DNA from: Schaalia suimastitidis DSM 15538
GTDB lineage: Bacteria; Actinomycetota; Actinomycetes; Actinomycetales; Actinomycetaceae
Reading direction: 5' to 3'
Assembly (NCBI RefSeq): GCF_000429105.1
Contig: NZ_AUBF01000006.1
Coordinates: forward strand, 62,001 to 126,000
DNA length: 64,000 nt
Program-made: the position numbers and the translations under genes
Shown: one piece after another, positions 54,522-63,817 of the stretch
How positions within the stretch are numbered: position 1 is the stretch's first letter
Layout: the number at the start of each line of letters is the position of its first letter
Notes under the pieces: generated by a model
Told to the model about the DNA's origin: nothing
Seen by the model: the letters and a program-made list of their open reading frames with translations, nothing else
Databases searched by the model: none

Positions 54522-55687
54522 GTGACCACCGTACCTGTTTGAGCGTCCCAGGCAACATGAAGGATATGCGCTGACAATTCAGCGGGTACATCGTCTTCTA
54601 CGGCAGCGGTGATAATAACCTGCTCGGCATCGTTGACAACATTGACTAATGCCTGCCTACGCCCACTATCCAACTCTGCGAAAACGTCGTCGAGGATCAA
54701 AATGGGCTCCTCGCCATCGTCGGCAAGCATCGCGTAGGCACCTAGGCGAAGCCCTAAAGCCACAGACCATGATTCACCATGGCTGGCATAGCCTTTCACA
54801 GGTAAATGTCCTAGTGTCAACGACAGGTCGTCACGGTGAGCACCAACAAGGTTCACGCCGCGTTGAATTTCGTCGTCATTGCATCGGATAAGCGCTTCTT
54901 TCATGCGCTCAGTCTGGGCCTCCACGTCATTGAAGGGCGTATCTGTGCTGCCGAGGATTCGATCGACCGAGGCATCAAATGACAGCGACAATGTGCGGCC
55001 CGATTCAGCGACCGCATCATGCGCTTGCCCTGCAGGTTCAGCAAGACGTGTCATTGCACTGTAGCGGGCCGCACTCAGACGCGCAGATAGTTGTGCAAAA
55101 CGTTCATCCCACACCGCTAAGGTTGATAATTCAGGTGCATGTCCACGTCGCAACGCTCCTTGTGCTGACTTCATCAACGCTGCACGCTGCCGCGCAACCT
55201 TATCGAAGTCAGCTCTCACCTGAGCCACAAGTGGGTGAAGTTGTATTGCCACATCATCCATAAAGGCACGCCGAACAGACGGTTCACCTTTGACGAGCTG
55301 AAGATCTTCTGGAGCAAAGACGACGGTGCGTACCAAGCCGAGGATATCTCGTGGCTTCGCTGCATTGCGATTTAACCTGGCACGATTGGCGCGGCCGCGC
55401 ACAATTTCCAGCTCGATAATGTGTTCACGCCCACCGGCAAGGATGGCCTTAGCGCGGATAACCGCACCACCGGGTGGCGCCTCGTCAGGGTCGCTTGGCA
55501 GACGCACAAGGGCGGCATCGGCAGCAACACGGTGACTGCCAAATGTTGACAGATATGCCAGGGCTTCAACAAGATTCGTTTTGCCCTGTCCATTACGTCC
55601 CAACAGGACGGTACATCCTGGAGGGAACTCAACGACTCCGTGGCGGTATGAACGAAAATCGTCAACCGCGAGGTGCGAGACTCGCAC
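54518..55687 (-). CDS. recF: RecF DNA repair ATPase
   Basis: SMC-like ATPase (389 aa) that helps load RecA at gaps. Walker A LLGRNGQGKTNLVEAL, the signature region RDDLSLTLGHLPVKGYASHGESWSVALGLRLG, and Walker B EEPILILDDVFAELDSGRRQ are complete. The GTG start lies eight bases after the dnaN stop; overlap with dciA on the other side shows one operon. Confidence 0.97.
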   Translation of the reverse strand: MRVSHLAVDDFRSYRHGVVEFPPGCTVLLGRNGQGKTNLVEALAYLSTFGSHRVAADAALVRLPSDPDEAPPGGAVIRAKAILAGGREHIIELEIVRGRANRARLNRNAAKPRDILGLVRTVVFAPEDLQLVKGEPSVRRAFMDDVAIQLHPLVAQVRADFDKVARQRAALMKSAQGALRRGHAPELSTLAVWDERFAQLSARLSAARYSAMTRLAEPAGQAHDAVAESGRTLSLSFDASVDRILGSTDTPFNDVEAQTERMKEALIRCNDDEIQRGVNLVGAHRDDLSLTLGHLPVKGYASHGESWSVALGLRLGAYAMLADDGEEPILILDDVFAELDSGRRQALVNVVNDAEQVIITAAVEDDVPAELSAHILHVAWDAQTGTVVT

Positions 55688-55695
55688 AGGTAGAT

Positions 55696-56832
55696 TCAGA
55701 CGCCGAAACGAATCGGCATAATGAGGTAGCGGAAGTCGGTCTTTTCAGCATCGTCAACCTTATCTTGGCCGGTCATAATGGCAGGCTTCGTTGGATGCGT
55801 GAAGCTAAAACGCACATAGTCGGCGTCGATCACCGACAGACCTTCAATGAGGTACTGCGGGTTAAAGGCGGTGGAAATATCGTCGCCATGCAGCATCGCG
55901 TCGATAGATTCCGTTGCCTGAGCGTTGTCACCTTGGCCGGCCTCCAATGCCAACTGTGATTCAGTGAAGCTCAGTCGAACGCTGGTTTTCTTTTCCGCAA
56001 CCAACGCAACACGTTTGACGGCATCAAGTAATTGGCTGCGTTCAACGACAGCAAAGATATCCGTTGATTCGGGGAAAAGCTTAAGTACAGGCGGGTAGTC
56101 ACCATCGGTCAGTGTCGAGGTGGTGCGTCGTCCCGCTGCTTCAAAGCCGATGAGCGAGGCGGCGCCTGGTTGGGTGGATTGAGCAAGTCCAATGTCGAGG
56201 CTGTTGCCGGCAGTCATTGATTTAGCGACGTCTTGGAGGATGCGCGCCTTGACCATTGCGGCCTCGTTGATCGCATCTACGGTAGGTTTCCATGTAATTT
56301 CGCGTACTGCGAGGCGGTAGCGGTCGGTGGCCATTAGTATCATCTGTTCACCATTGACTTCGATACGCACAGCGGTCAGCAGCGGCAGGGTGTCATCTTT
56401 GGAGGCAGCAATCGTGACTTGGTGGACGGCTTGCCCAAAAATATGCGCGTCAACGGTGCCAGCAGTGTCGGGTTGTGCTGGGAGTTGTGGATACTCATCA
56501 AGCGGCATGACAGCAAGTTGGAAACGTGAAGATCCGCAGGAAAGATTCACTTTTTGACCGTCAAGTTCAACAGTGACAGGTCGGTCAGGCAGTGCTTTTG
56601 AAATATCAGCTAGTAGGCGACCTGACACAAGTACTTCACCGGCTTCCTCCACGGAAGCAGGGATACGCGAATTTGCTGACACTTCATAGTCGAAAGATGA
56701 CAGTGTGAGTTCTTCTTCGGCAGCAATAATGCGCACACCAGCAAGGATGGGTGAGGCTGGACGTACAGGAAGTGCACGTGCGGTCCACGAAACGGCCTCG
56801 GCAAGAACGTCGCGCGCGACAGTGAATTTCAT
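55696..56832 (-). CDS. dnaN: DNA polymerase III beta sliding clamp
   Basis: Ring-shaped processivity factor (378 aa) with three similar domains. It begins MKFTVARDVLAEAVSWTARAL and ends FRYLIMPIRFGV; ILAGVRIIAAEEELTLSSFDYEVS, LTAVRIEVNGEQMILMATDRYRLA and the C-terminal MPIR are typical. It carries the binding site for polymerase, DnaA/Hda-like regulators and repair factors. Located between dnaA and recF as usual. Confidence 0.98.
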   Translation of the reverse strand: MKFTVARDVLAEAVSWTARALPVRPASPILAGVRIIAAEEELTLSSFDYEVSANSRIPASVEEAGEVLVSGRLLADISKALPDRPVTVELDGQKVNLSCGSSRFQLAVMPLDEYPQLPAQPDTAGTVDAHIFGQAVHQVTIAASKDDTLPLLTAVRIEVNGEQMILMATDRYRLAVREITWKPTVDAINEAAMVKARILQDVAKSMTAGNSLDIGLAQSTQPGAASLIGFEAAGRRTTSTLTDGDYPPVLKLFPESTDIFAVVERSQLLDAVKRVALVAEKKTSVRLSFTESQLALEAGQGDNAQATESIDAMLHGDDISTAFNPQYLIEGLSVIDADYVRFSFTHPTKPAIMTGQDKVDDAEKTDFRYLIMPIRFGV

Positions 56833-57198
56833 TGCGAACCCTTCAACTGCGAATTACAAACTCGCTTAACTTTACCTTTTTTGTCTCGTAGGTGGTACCT
56901 AGATACCGGTGGCTTTTATGCCACAGCACTGTTGGAATGACATCTTTAATTCCCTGTAATTTATTCTTTCATCACATTCATAAGGGCTGTGCATACTGTG
57001 GATTGGGCACCAAATAGACGTAATTCCGCGCCTCTTACGCTGTTGGTCCATGGGGACAACGGTGTAGAGAAATGGGGAACGCTTGTGAATTACATGGATG
57101 TGCTTTACGTCGTCTCCACAGAAAACACTGCGTATCCACCAATATTTGGGATTTTTCCACCGGCGGCGGCATGACCTCTGTGGAAATACGGCTACAGC
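56833..57198. promoter_or_regulatory. dnaA-dnaN intergenic region with DnaA-box-like sites
   Basis: A 366-bp AT-rich spacer between dnaN and dnaA. TGTGGATTG (56997-57005), TGTGGAAAT (57179-57187) and TCTCCACAG (near 57113) resemble DnaA boxes with one or two mismatches. They may form a minor origin part or regulate dnaN. No gene is visible. Confidence 0.5.
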
Positions 57199-58635
57199 CT
57201 AGGAATTACGCGACTGCTGCTTAATACGGGTTGTGAGTTCAGTGACGTGATTAAATGCCTCCCGACGTTCCGCCATTTGGCTAGCGATCACTCGGTTCGC
57301 ATGCATGACCGTTGTGTGGTCGAAGCCACCGAATGCTTGGCCGATACGAGGCAGCGACATATCAGTAAGCTCTCGACACAGGTACATGGCGATCTGTCTG
57401 GCAGTGGTAATGGTGCGCGACTGGCGGCCTTTCATGCAGAGCTGTTCCAAGGTGATACCAAAGTAGTTGGCACTTTGCCCCATGATCATTGCAGCGGTTA
57501 TTTCGGTGTCTTGCGGATCTGAAATGAAATCCTTTAACTGTATTTCGGCTAGTTGGAGGTCAATGCGATCTTGCTGAGACAGATTCGCGAAGGCGATGAT
57601 ACGAACCAGCGCGCCTTCGAGTTCACGAATATTAGTGGCGATACGCGACGCGATGTAATTGAGTACCTCGGAGTCAATTTCAAGGTTTTCCGCTGCAGCT
57701 TTCTTTTGCAAGATGGCGATACGTGTTTCTAGATCCGGTGGCTGAATATCCACGGGTAATCCAGAGGCAAAACGCGAACGCAAACGGTCCTCAAAACCCG
57801 ACAGTTTATTTGGTGGAAGATCCGAGGTGAGTACGACCTGTTTCTTCGCATTAAAGAGCGAGTTAAAGGTGTGGAAGAAGGCCTCTTGCGTTTCCTGTTT
57901 GCCTTGGATGAATTGAATGTCGTCAATGAGTAGGACGTCGACGTCGCGGTAGCGGCGCTGGAATTCTTCGGCACGTTTTTCGCGGATTGCATTAATGAAG
58001 TCATTGGTGAACTCTTCGGAGTTGACATAGAGCACACGACTGTCAGGAGACAAACTCAGAACATAATTGCCAATGGCATGCAGGAGGTGTGTTTTACCTA
58101 GCCCTGAATCGCCGTAGATGAATAGGGGGTTGTAGGCCTCGGCAGGATTTTCCGCAACAGCTAGGGCGGCGACATAGGCGAAACGGTTTGATGAACCGCG
58201 CACAAAGGTATCGAAGGTGTACTTGGGGTTGAGCCGCATTGCTACTGCGCCATTTGACCCAATGCCGCTTGTGTCGATTATCGAGGCGTCCGTTCCTGCG
58301 TCGAATGGGTGAGGTGTGGGCTGTGGTGCAGATACGGGTTCGTCGTGGGTAGGTTCCGCTTTTTCGTCAGCCTCGTCGATATCGCCAACAAGTTCGGGAT
58401 CGACGGTGACGGCTAGGCGCACAGTTTTAGTCAGGACAGCTGACAGGGCGTGAGCAATCGTTGACGACTCGTCTTCTATTCGTCGTTTGGCACTGTCAGT
58501 GGAAACTGCGATGAGAATGGTGCCTTCAATGTCAGCAATGGGTCGAGCGGTTCGCAAAAATGCGCGGGTCGTGGGACGCAAATCTGTTTGCGAACACACT
58601 TCATTCCATGCGGCGGACAGTAGATCCGTAGGCAT
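57199..58635 (-). CDS. dnaA: Chromosomal replication initiator DnaA
   Basis: Initiator ATPase (478 aa) that opens oriC. Domain I (about 1-85), an acidic Pro-rich domain II, AAA+ domain III with Walker [18 protein letters not shown] and Walker [10 protein letters not shown], sensor region TSDLPPNKL, and DNA-binding domain IV with the signature [15 protein letters not shown] start at the ATG at 58635, preceded by GAAGGAG; the longer frame to 58671 adds a non-family stretch. The gene ends the region bordered by oriC. Confidence 0.98.
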   Translation of the reverse strand: MPTDLLSAAWNEVCSQTDLRPTTRAFLRTARPIADIEGTILIAVSTDSAKRRIEDESSTIAHALSAVLTKTVRLAVTVDPELVGDIDEADEKAEPTHDEPVSAPQPTPHPFDAGTDASIIDTSGIGSNGAVAMRLNPKYTFDTFVRGSSNRFAYVAALAVAENPAEAYNPLFIYGDSGLGKTHLLHAIGNYVLSLSPDSRVLYVNSEEFTNDFINAIREKRAEEFQRRYRDVDVLLIDDIQFIQGKQETQEAFFHTFNSLFNAKKQVVLTSDLPPNKLSGFEDRLRSRFASGLPVDIQPPDLETRIAILQKKAAAENLEIDSEVLNYIASRIATNIRELEGALVRIIAFANLSQQDRIDLQLAEIQLKDFISDPQDTEITAAMIMGQSANYFGITLEQLCMKGRQSRTITTARQIAMYLCRELTDMSLPRIGQAFGGFDHTTVMHANRVIASQMAERREAFNHVTELTTRIKQQSRNS

Positions 58636-58680
58636 GATGCTCCTTCGACGCCAAGACGTGAGTTCTACCACGCTTATGCG

Positions 58681-58915
58681 GGTAAAAACACCGTGGATAT
58701 TCTGAGGGATACTCTAGCCTGTTCCCCATTATTCACAGGCTGGGGAAATACTTGTGGATATAAAATCACAGAATCACAAAAATGTAATTACAACGCCGAT
58801 TCAAGGTGACAAGCCAAAAACACTGATTTACACAATGCTGTGGAAAAACGCCTCCGTGGTGAAGATGTGAATACGATGATCCACAGCCCTATCCACAGTT
58901 GTGTAAAACGAAGGT
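58681..58915. other. oriC: Chromosomal replication origin oriC with DnaA-box cluster
   Basis: The dnaA-rpmH spacer holds a cluster of DnaA-box-like 9-mers: TTATTCACA (58729-58737), TGTGGATAT (58753-58761), TGTGGAAAA (58839-58847), TGTGAATAC (58866-58874), TGATCCACA (58877-58885), CTATCCACA (58889-58897) and TTGTGTAAA (58899-58907). An AT-rich stretch (about 58755-58830) separates two groups and may be the unwinding element. Position and divergent genes are those of a canonical actinobacterial origin. Confidence 0.92.
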
Positions 58916-59090
58916 GATCTAAACCCTTTGGATGTACTGCGCGTTCCATTGACTCAGATGCCGCGGAGCCCTAATCTGGACGTTCGTATGTGCCCGGGCG
59001 ACCGGGTTGATAGCTCACAAGTGACTCTTCGAGCTGTCATGACCGACCGAATGGTGCAGCCGCGCCATTCCCGCATTTGGAGATAGACCA

Positions 59091-59231
59091 GTGACCACGA
59101 AGCGGACTTACCAGCCCAATAACCGTCGTCGTTCCAAGACGCACGGCTTCCGTCTGCGCATGAGCACCCGCGCCGGCCGCGCCATTTTGGCCGCACGTCG
59201 CCGCAAGGGTCGCAAGAGCCTCTCCGTCTGA
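59091..59231 (+). CDS. rpmH: 50S ribosomal protein L34
   Basis: A 46-aa very basic ribosomal protein with the invariant pattern [20 protein letters not shown], then [18 protein letters not shown]. The GTG start at 59091 follows GGAGATAGACC. It is divergent from dnaA across oriC and is followed by rnpA as in almost all bacteria. Confidence 0.98.
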   Translation: MTTKRTYQPNNRRRSKTHGFRLRMSTRAGRAILAARRRKGRKSLSV

Positions 59232-59243
59232 GTATCAATCACG

Positions 59244-59609
59244 GTGTTGCCACGAGCACACCGCATGGTTGATCCGGCACTATTTCGCGCAGTTATCCGA
59301 GACGGAGCTCGCGCAGGTAACGCCGCAGTCGTCGTGCATTGTCGAACCGACGAGGAGCGTCGCGCGCCCCTCGTCGGTTTCGTCGTGCCTAAACGCGAGA
59401 TTGCATTAGCAACAAAACGCAACCGTCTTCGGCGTCAGGTGCGCCACCTTGTCGCTGCACGACTGGAGACAATGCCAAGCAATATTGCACTGGTCATACG
59501 CATCAATGGCAATGCGGTGGGCCTGTCCTCAGCGGAACTGGGTGTGCGCCTCGACAATGCCATGGGCCGAGCACTGCGAAAATGGCACGATAAAGCGGGA
59601 GTGCTGTGA
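59244..59609 (+). CDS. rnpA: Ribonuclease P protein component
   Basis: Protein subunit of RNase P (121 aa), which with its RNA matures tRNA 5' ends. PLVGFVVPKREIALATKRNRLRRQVRHL contains the RNR signature. The start is GTG at 59244 (or the next codon, TTG), 12 bases after rpmH. Its stop overlaps the yidD start. Confidence 0.96.
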   Translation: MLPRAHRMVDPALFRAVIRDGARAGNAAVVVHCRTDEERRAPLVGFVVPKREIALATKRNRLRRQVRHLVAARLETMPSNIALVIRINGNAVGLSSAELGVRLDNAMGRALRKWHDKAGVL

Positions 59610-60022
59610 TGGCCTCGTCAATTTTCGGACGGATCCTGGCGCTGCCAATACAGGCCTATCAACGCTTTATTTCTCCGATGATTGCCCCCAGATGCCGTTA
59701 CGCACCAACCTGCTCAGCCTATGCAGTCGAATCGCTCAGCGTCCACGGCCCCATCAAAGGTACGATTTTGGCAGTCTGGCGACTACTGAGATGCAATCCG
59801 TGGAGTCACGGTGGCGTTGACTATGTGCCTCAACGTGGCTCGTGGAAGGCACCTGAGTGGATTCCACCTGAGGATTGGGTGGGCCATCTTCACCTCGATC
59901 CGCCATTCCCTATGGGGATGGAACGCATCGATGACTGGAATGATGGTACCGAACCGAATGCACCGACCTGCCCGGAGCACTCCGGGATGACCCAGAACGC
60001 GCCGAGCGTTCACCAACCCTGA
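59606..60022 (+). CDS. yidD: Membrane protein insertion efficiency factor YidD
   Basis: Small membrane-associated factor helping YidC-dependent insertion. Residues 12-75 carry the family block YQRFISPMIAPRCRYAPTCS, AYAVESLSVHGPIKGTILAVWRLLRCNPWSHGG. The protein has an unusually long polar C-terminal tail (138 aa in total, against about 75-100). Start GTG at 59606 overlaps rnpA; an ATG follows directly at 59609. Confidence 0.95.
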   Translation: MMASSIFGRILALPIQAYQRFISPMIAPRCRYAPTCSAYAVESLSVHGPIKGTILAVWRLLRCNPWSHGGVDYVPQRGSWKAPEWIPPEDWVGHLHLDPPFPMGMERIDDWNDGTEPNAPTCPEHSGMTQNAPSVHQP

Positions 60023-60036
60023 AGGAGACAACACCC

Positions 60037-61374
60037 ATGTGGGAAGCTATCCTCCACCCCTTCGCCGTAGCCATTTCGTGGGTGTGGGTGAAGATCCACG
60101 ACCTGCTGGTTCTCGTTGGCATGTCCTCTGGTTCCGGCTTTGCGTGGGTTGTGTCTATTGTTTTACTCACCTTGGTGGTGCGCGCGCTGATTCTGCCGCT
60201 CTTCCTTAAGCAGGTGAAGTCCTCGCGCGGTATGCAGGCAATGCAGCCGGAGTTGAAGAAACTTCAGGAAAAATACAAAGGCAAGACCGATGCCGCATCG
60301 CGCCAAAAAATGGCTGAAGAACAGCAAGCACTGTATAAGAAACACGGGACAAACCCGCTTGCCTCATGTCTTCCGCTGCTGGTTCAAATGCCTATCCTTT
60401 TTGCGATGTACCGTGCGATTTTCGCTGTGAAAGACATTGCTCAAGGTACATTCACCTATCGCGGCGAGAGCGCTGACAGCCTCGGACCGATCACCCAGGC
60501 TATCGCTGCTGAAATTGACGGCTCGACCTTCCTTGGTGTTCCGCTTTCATACCGCATCACTGATGGCATTGACACCCTTGGCATTGTTGGCTTCGTTGTC
60601 ATGATTATCATCATGGTGGCCATGCAATTCCTGTCGATGCGTTTGACGATGACGCGCAATATGCCACCACAGTCTGACCCGAATAATCCGATGGTGCGCA
60701 GCCAAAAGATGATGATGTACATGATGCCAGCAATGTTCATCTTCACGGGTTTCTTCTTCCAAATGGGTCTGCTGGTGTACATGGTGACCACGACGGCATT
60801 TTCTTGGGGTCAGTCCATTTGGACCGTCAAAGTGATGCCTACCCCCGGTTCACCTGCTCATACTGATCTTGTTGCCAAGCGTCAGAGTGCCTACCAAGGT
60901 TGGGCACGGGAGTATTTCGCTGACTATGATCGCCAACGTTCCGCGATTGCTTCGGCAGATACCGCGGCCATTGATGCCCTCAATGAGCAGGCATTACGCG
61001 AGGTGAAGGCGAAGGCCTCAAAACAGAAGATTGCGTCGAATTTCCCCGAGGAAATGTCTGCGGGCGAAGTACTTACGGTGTATCGGACATTGTCCACGCA
61101 GGATTGGGATACGTTGCCTGACGAGGCGTGGATGCGCGCCATTCATCGCGCATCGGCTCGCAGCGTGGAGCGGCGCGCACAGGCCGAGGCACGCGAGCAG
61201 AATAAGCGACTTACGCGCGAACAGCGGCGCGCAAAGGCAGAGGAGGCTGCCGCGCGTTCTGCGCGTGCCGAGGCAGCTGCGCGCCCTGCAGAGTTGACCC
61301 CCGACGAAATTGAGAAGCGTCGGCAGGCCCGGAAAAAGGCAGCTCGTAACAGCAATAAGAAAAAGCGCCGCTAG
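60037..61374 (+). CDS. yidC: Membrane protein insertase YidC (Oxa1 family)
   Basis: Polytopic insertase (445 aa) that folds and inserts membrane proteins alone or with Sec. The Oxa1 core (about 30-255) shows VVRALILPLFLKQVKSSRGMQ and LPLLVQMPILFAMYRAIF with the groove arginine (LVVRALIL). Five membrane segments are visible. The C-terminal about 150 residues are charged, alanine- and arginine-rich, ending in a KKKRR cluster that may contact ribosomes. Start preceded by AAGGAGA. Confidence 0.95.
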   Translation: MWEAILHPFAVAISWVWVKIHDLLVLVGMSSGSGFAWVVSIVLLTLVVRALILPLFLKQVKSSRGMQAMQPELKKLQEKYKGKTDAASRQKMAEEQQALYKKHGTNPLASCLPLLVQMPILFAMYRAIFAVKDIAQGTFTYRGESADSLGPITQAIAAEIDGSTFLGVPLSYRITDGIDTLGIVGFVVMIIIMVAMQFLSMRLTMTRNMPPQSDPNNPMVRSQKMMMYMMPAMFIFTGFFFQMGLLVYMVTTTAFSWGQSIWTVKVMPTPGSPAHTDLVAKRQSAYQGWAREYFADYDRQRSAIASADTAAIDALNEQALREVKAKASKQKIASNFPEEMSAGEVLTVYRTLSTQDWDTLPDEAWMRAIHRASARSVERRAQAEAREQNKRLTREQRRAKAEEAAARSARAEAAARPAELTPDEIEKRRQARKKAARNSNKKKRR

Positions 61375-61428
61375 TAGACCACACAGACTTTCGGGAGATG
61401 ACTCCCACTGTTGACCAAGGAGAAATAG

Positions 61429-61965
61429 ATGAGCGATACCTCGTCGCAATTGACCAATCTTGAAGAAGAAGGCGAACTCGCCGCAGACTACCTTGAGGAG
61501 CTGCTTGATATTGCCGACCTCGATGGTGATATTGAGATTGACGTCGAGAACGGTCGTGCATCGGTGGAGATTATCTCTGATGATTCTGCTGCACTTGATC
61601 GCCTGGTGGGTGACGACGGCGAAGTTCTTGATGCACTTCAAGAATTGACGCGCCTGGCGGTACAAACTGAAACGGGTGAACGTTCGCGTCTGATGCTCGA
61701 CATTGCCGGATTCAGGGCCGAACGTAAGGCACAGCTTCAGGCATTGACTGAGGAAGCAATTACACGCCTTCGTGCGACCGGTGAGCCACAGCGTCTTGAA
61801 CCAATGAATCCGTTCGAACGCAAGGTATGCCATGATGTTGTGGCTGCGGCCGGATTGTATTCAGAGTCTGAAGGCGCAGAGCCGCGACGATACGTCGTCA
61901 TTTTGTCCTCACCTGCCGATGGCAATGAAGACATTGTCGATAGCGACGATTCTGACGAGGCCTGA
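61429..61965 (+). CDS. khpB: KhpB/Jag RNA-binding protein (KH and R3H domains)
   Basis: A 178-aa RNA-binding protein. After an acidic start, residues about 30-95 form the KH domain (EIDVENGRASVEIISDD, LIDRLVGDDGEVLDALQ-like segment) and about 100-160 the R3H domain (LMLDIAGFRAERKAQLQALTEEA, EPMNPFERKVCHDVV, RRYVVILS). It lacks the N-terminal Jag_N domain. In other bacteria KhpB, with KhpA, affects cell length and wall synthesis. It lies between yidC and rsmG as usual. Confidence 0.94.
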   Translation: MSDTSSQLTNLEEEGELAADYLEELLDIADLDGDIEIDVENGRASVEIISDDSAALDRLVGDDGEVLDALQELTRLAVQTETGERSRLMLDIAGFRAERKAQLQALTEEAITRLRATGEPQRLEPMNPFERKVCHDVVAAAGLYSESEGAEPRRYVVILSSPADGNEDIVDSDDSDEA

Positions 61966-61968
61966 GCC

Positions 61969-62625
61969 GTGGCAGCTGAGTTCACTGACGATACCGGCGT
62001 GATTGAGCCGGAGATTCCGACCCAGGCGGTGCGCGATCTTTTCGGTGTGGCTTTCGGGCAGGTCGAGGAATTTGCGCGCCTGCTTGAAGACGAAGGTGAA
62101 TTGCGCGGCCTTATTGGTCCGCGTGAGTTGCCGCGTTTGTGGTCGCGCCACTTGGTGAACTCAGCTGCGATCTTGGGCTTTTTACCTAAGAAGGGCCAGG
62201 TACTCGATATTGGTTCGGGTGCTGGTTTCCCAGGTATCGTCGCGGCAATTGCGCGTCCAAATCTGGACTTCCATCTTGCTGAACCGATGCAGCGGCGATG
62301 TGAATGGTTATATGACGTCGTTGATCATCTCGGCCTAGACAATGTCACCATCCATCAGGCACGGGCTGAAGAACTGCGCGGCAAAGGCAAAGCCGATGTG
62401 GTTACTGCACGTGCGGTGGCGAATATGTCAAAGCTGATTCGTATGACGTCGAAGCTCATTGCGCCGGGTGGTTCACTGGTCGCGCTGAAAGGGCGAAGGG
62501 CGCCGATCGAGGTAGAAGAAGCATCAATAGAATTAAAGCGACATCATCTGGGTGCGGCGATACACGAAGTGCCGAGCGTGATGGAAGATGAGGCGACATT
62601 CGTTGTCGTCTGCCGCCGCATATAG
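61969..62625 (+). CDS. rsmG: 16S rRNA (guanine-527 N7) methyltransferase RsmG
   Basis: SAM-dependent methyltransferase (218 aa), also called GidB. Motif I is LDIGSGAGFPGIVAAIARPN; LPRLWSRHLVNSAAIL, VDHLGLDNVTIHQARAEE and VTARAVANMSKLI follow the family. Loss of RsmG gives low-level streptomycin resistance in other bacteria. The start is GTG at 61969, three bases after khpB. Confidence 0.96.
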   Translation: MAAEFTDDTGVIEPEIPTQAVRDLFGVAFGQVEEFARLLEDEGELRGLIGPRELPRLWSRHLVNSAAILGFLPKKGQVLDIGSGAGFPGIVAAIARPNLDFHLAEPMQRRCEWLYDVVDHLGLDNVTIHQARAEELRGKGKADVVTARAVANMSKLIRMTSKLIAPGGSLVALKGRRAPIEVEEASIELKRHHLGAAIHEVPSVMEDEATFVVVCRRI

Positions 62626-62811
62626 GCGTGACGCCCTCGTGCGGAGCTGAAGGGCGACTGCGCGACTGGGAATGTCGCGCGGCGGTGTGTTCTTCACACG
62701 TCATATTCGATAGTTATTTCGCCTGCGCTGCATGTGCGTTTCGTCAGCTACGTTTCATTGGGCGTTCCGCTTGTGCTTTTTGCTAGGTTAGTACCTGGGA
62801 AGGTTTGAGGC

Positions 62812-63696
62812 ATGACTACACACGATCCGATTTCTACGACACCGTTGTCCGACGCTATCGCACGGAATTTCCGCGATCTTCAGATGCTTGATGCCGCTGA
62901 ATTTGCTGTTCCTGATGCCCCTGTCGTCGTTGCGATTGCGAACCAAAAAGGTGGTGTCGGGAAGACCACGACTACGGTAAATCTTGCTGCTGCCCTTGCG
63001 GACGGTGGCCTCAGAGTCCTTGTTATTGATGCCGATGCTCAGGGGAATGCGTCGTCGGCATTGGGCGTTGCACATCCATCTGGTACCCCATCTACCTACG
63101 ATGTACTGATCGGTCGTGAACGTCTTCGAGATGTACTTCAGGAATGTCCCGACGTTGCTGGGCTTTATGTCTGTCCTGCAACCATTGATCTTTCGGGCGC
63201 AGAGATTGAGCTCGTCGATATTGAGCGACGCGAGTTCCTTTTCTCCGTCGCACTGCGCGATTTCCTTGACGAAGACGCTGCCTTCGATGTTGTGTTAGTG
63301 GATTGCCCACCGTCGCTAGGACTGGTCACACTTAATGTGTTGGTGGCCGCAGATCAGGTACTCATTCCCGTGCAGACTGAATATTATGCGCTGGAAGGAC
63401 TGAGTCAACTGTGGAATACTATCGACCGTATTTCCCAGGCACTCAATCCACGTCTCCACGTTGGATCAATGTTGTTGACTATGGCAGACCGACGCACAAA
63501 GCTATCCGAAGAAGTTGAAGCAGAAGTCCGTCAACACTTTGGTGCGCTTACACTCGAAACAGTAGTGCCACGTTCCGTTCGCGTGTCGGAAGCACCGTCC
63601 TATTCACAGACTGTGATCACATATGATCCGCGTTGCGCTGGTGCGATTGCCTATCGCAAGGCGGCACTCGAGTTTAGCCGACGCTTGGCTGGCTAG
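62812..63696 (+). CDS. parA: ParA/Soj chromosome partitioning ATPase
   Basis: Chromosome-segregation ATPase (294 aa) forming a DNA-bound gradient used by ParB-parS complexes. Deviant Walker A is ANQKGGVGKTTTTVN, with LVIDADAQGNASSAL and VDCPPSLGLVTLN as Walker A'/B. The C-terminal PRSVRVSEAPSYSQTVITYDP is typical of chromosomal Soj. A short N-terminal tail precedes the ATPase, as in other actinobacteria. parB is expected just beyond the right edge. Confidence 0.97.
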   Translation: MTTHDPISTTPLSDAIARNFRDLQMLDAAEFAVPDAPVVVAIANQKGGVGKTTTTVNLAAALADGGLRVLVIDADAQGNASSALGVAHPSGTPSTYDVLIGRERLRDVLQECPDVAGLYVCPATIDLSGAEIELVDIERREFLFSVALRDFLDEDAAFDVVLVDCPPSLGLVTLNVLVAADQVLIPVQTEYYALEGLSQLWNTIDRISQALNPRLHVGSMLLTMADRRTKLSEEVEAEVRQHFGALTLETVVPRSVRVSEAPSYSQTVITYDPRCAGAIAYRKAALEFSRRLAG

Positions 63697-63801
63697 GTCG
63701 TGCGCCTCCGATGCGTGAAGATTTGGTCGCCTAGATATTGCCAGGACCATTCGTGTGTCGTGCGCCGTCAGCACTCAGGTGCCATTGGCCGTTACTCCGA
63801 G

Positions 63802-63817
63802 TGTTTCACGTGAAACA
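63802..63817. other. parS: Perfect parS centromere site
   Basis: TGTTTCACGTGAAACA, the exact 16-bp palindrome bound by ParB, lies 105 bp after parA and about 5 kb from oriC. The rest of 63697-64000 shows no start of parB before the window ends. Confidence 0.97.
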
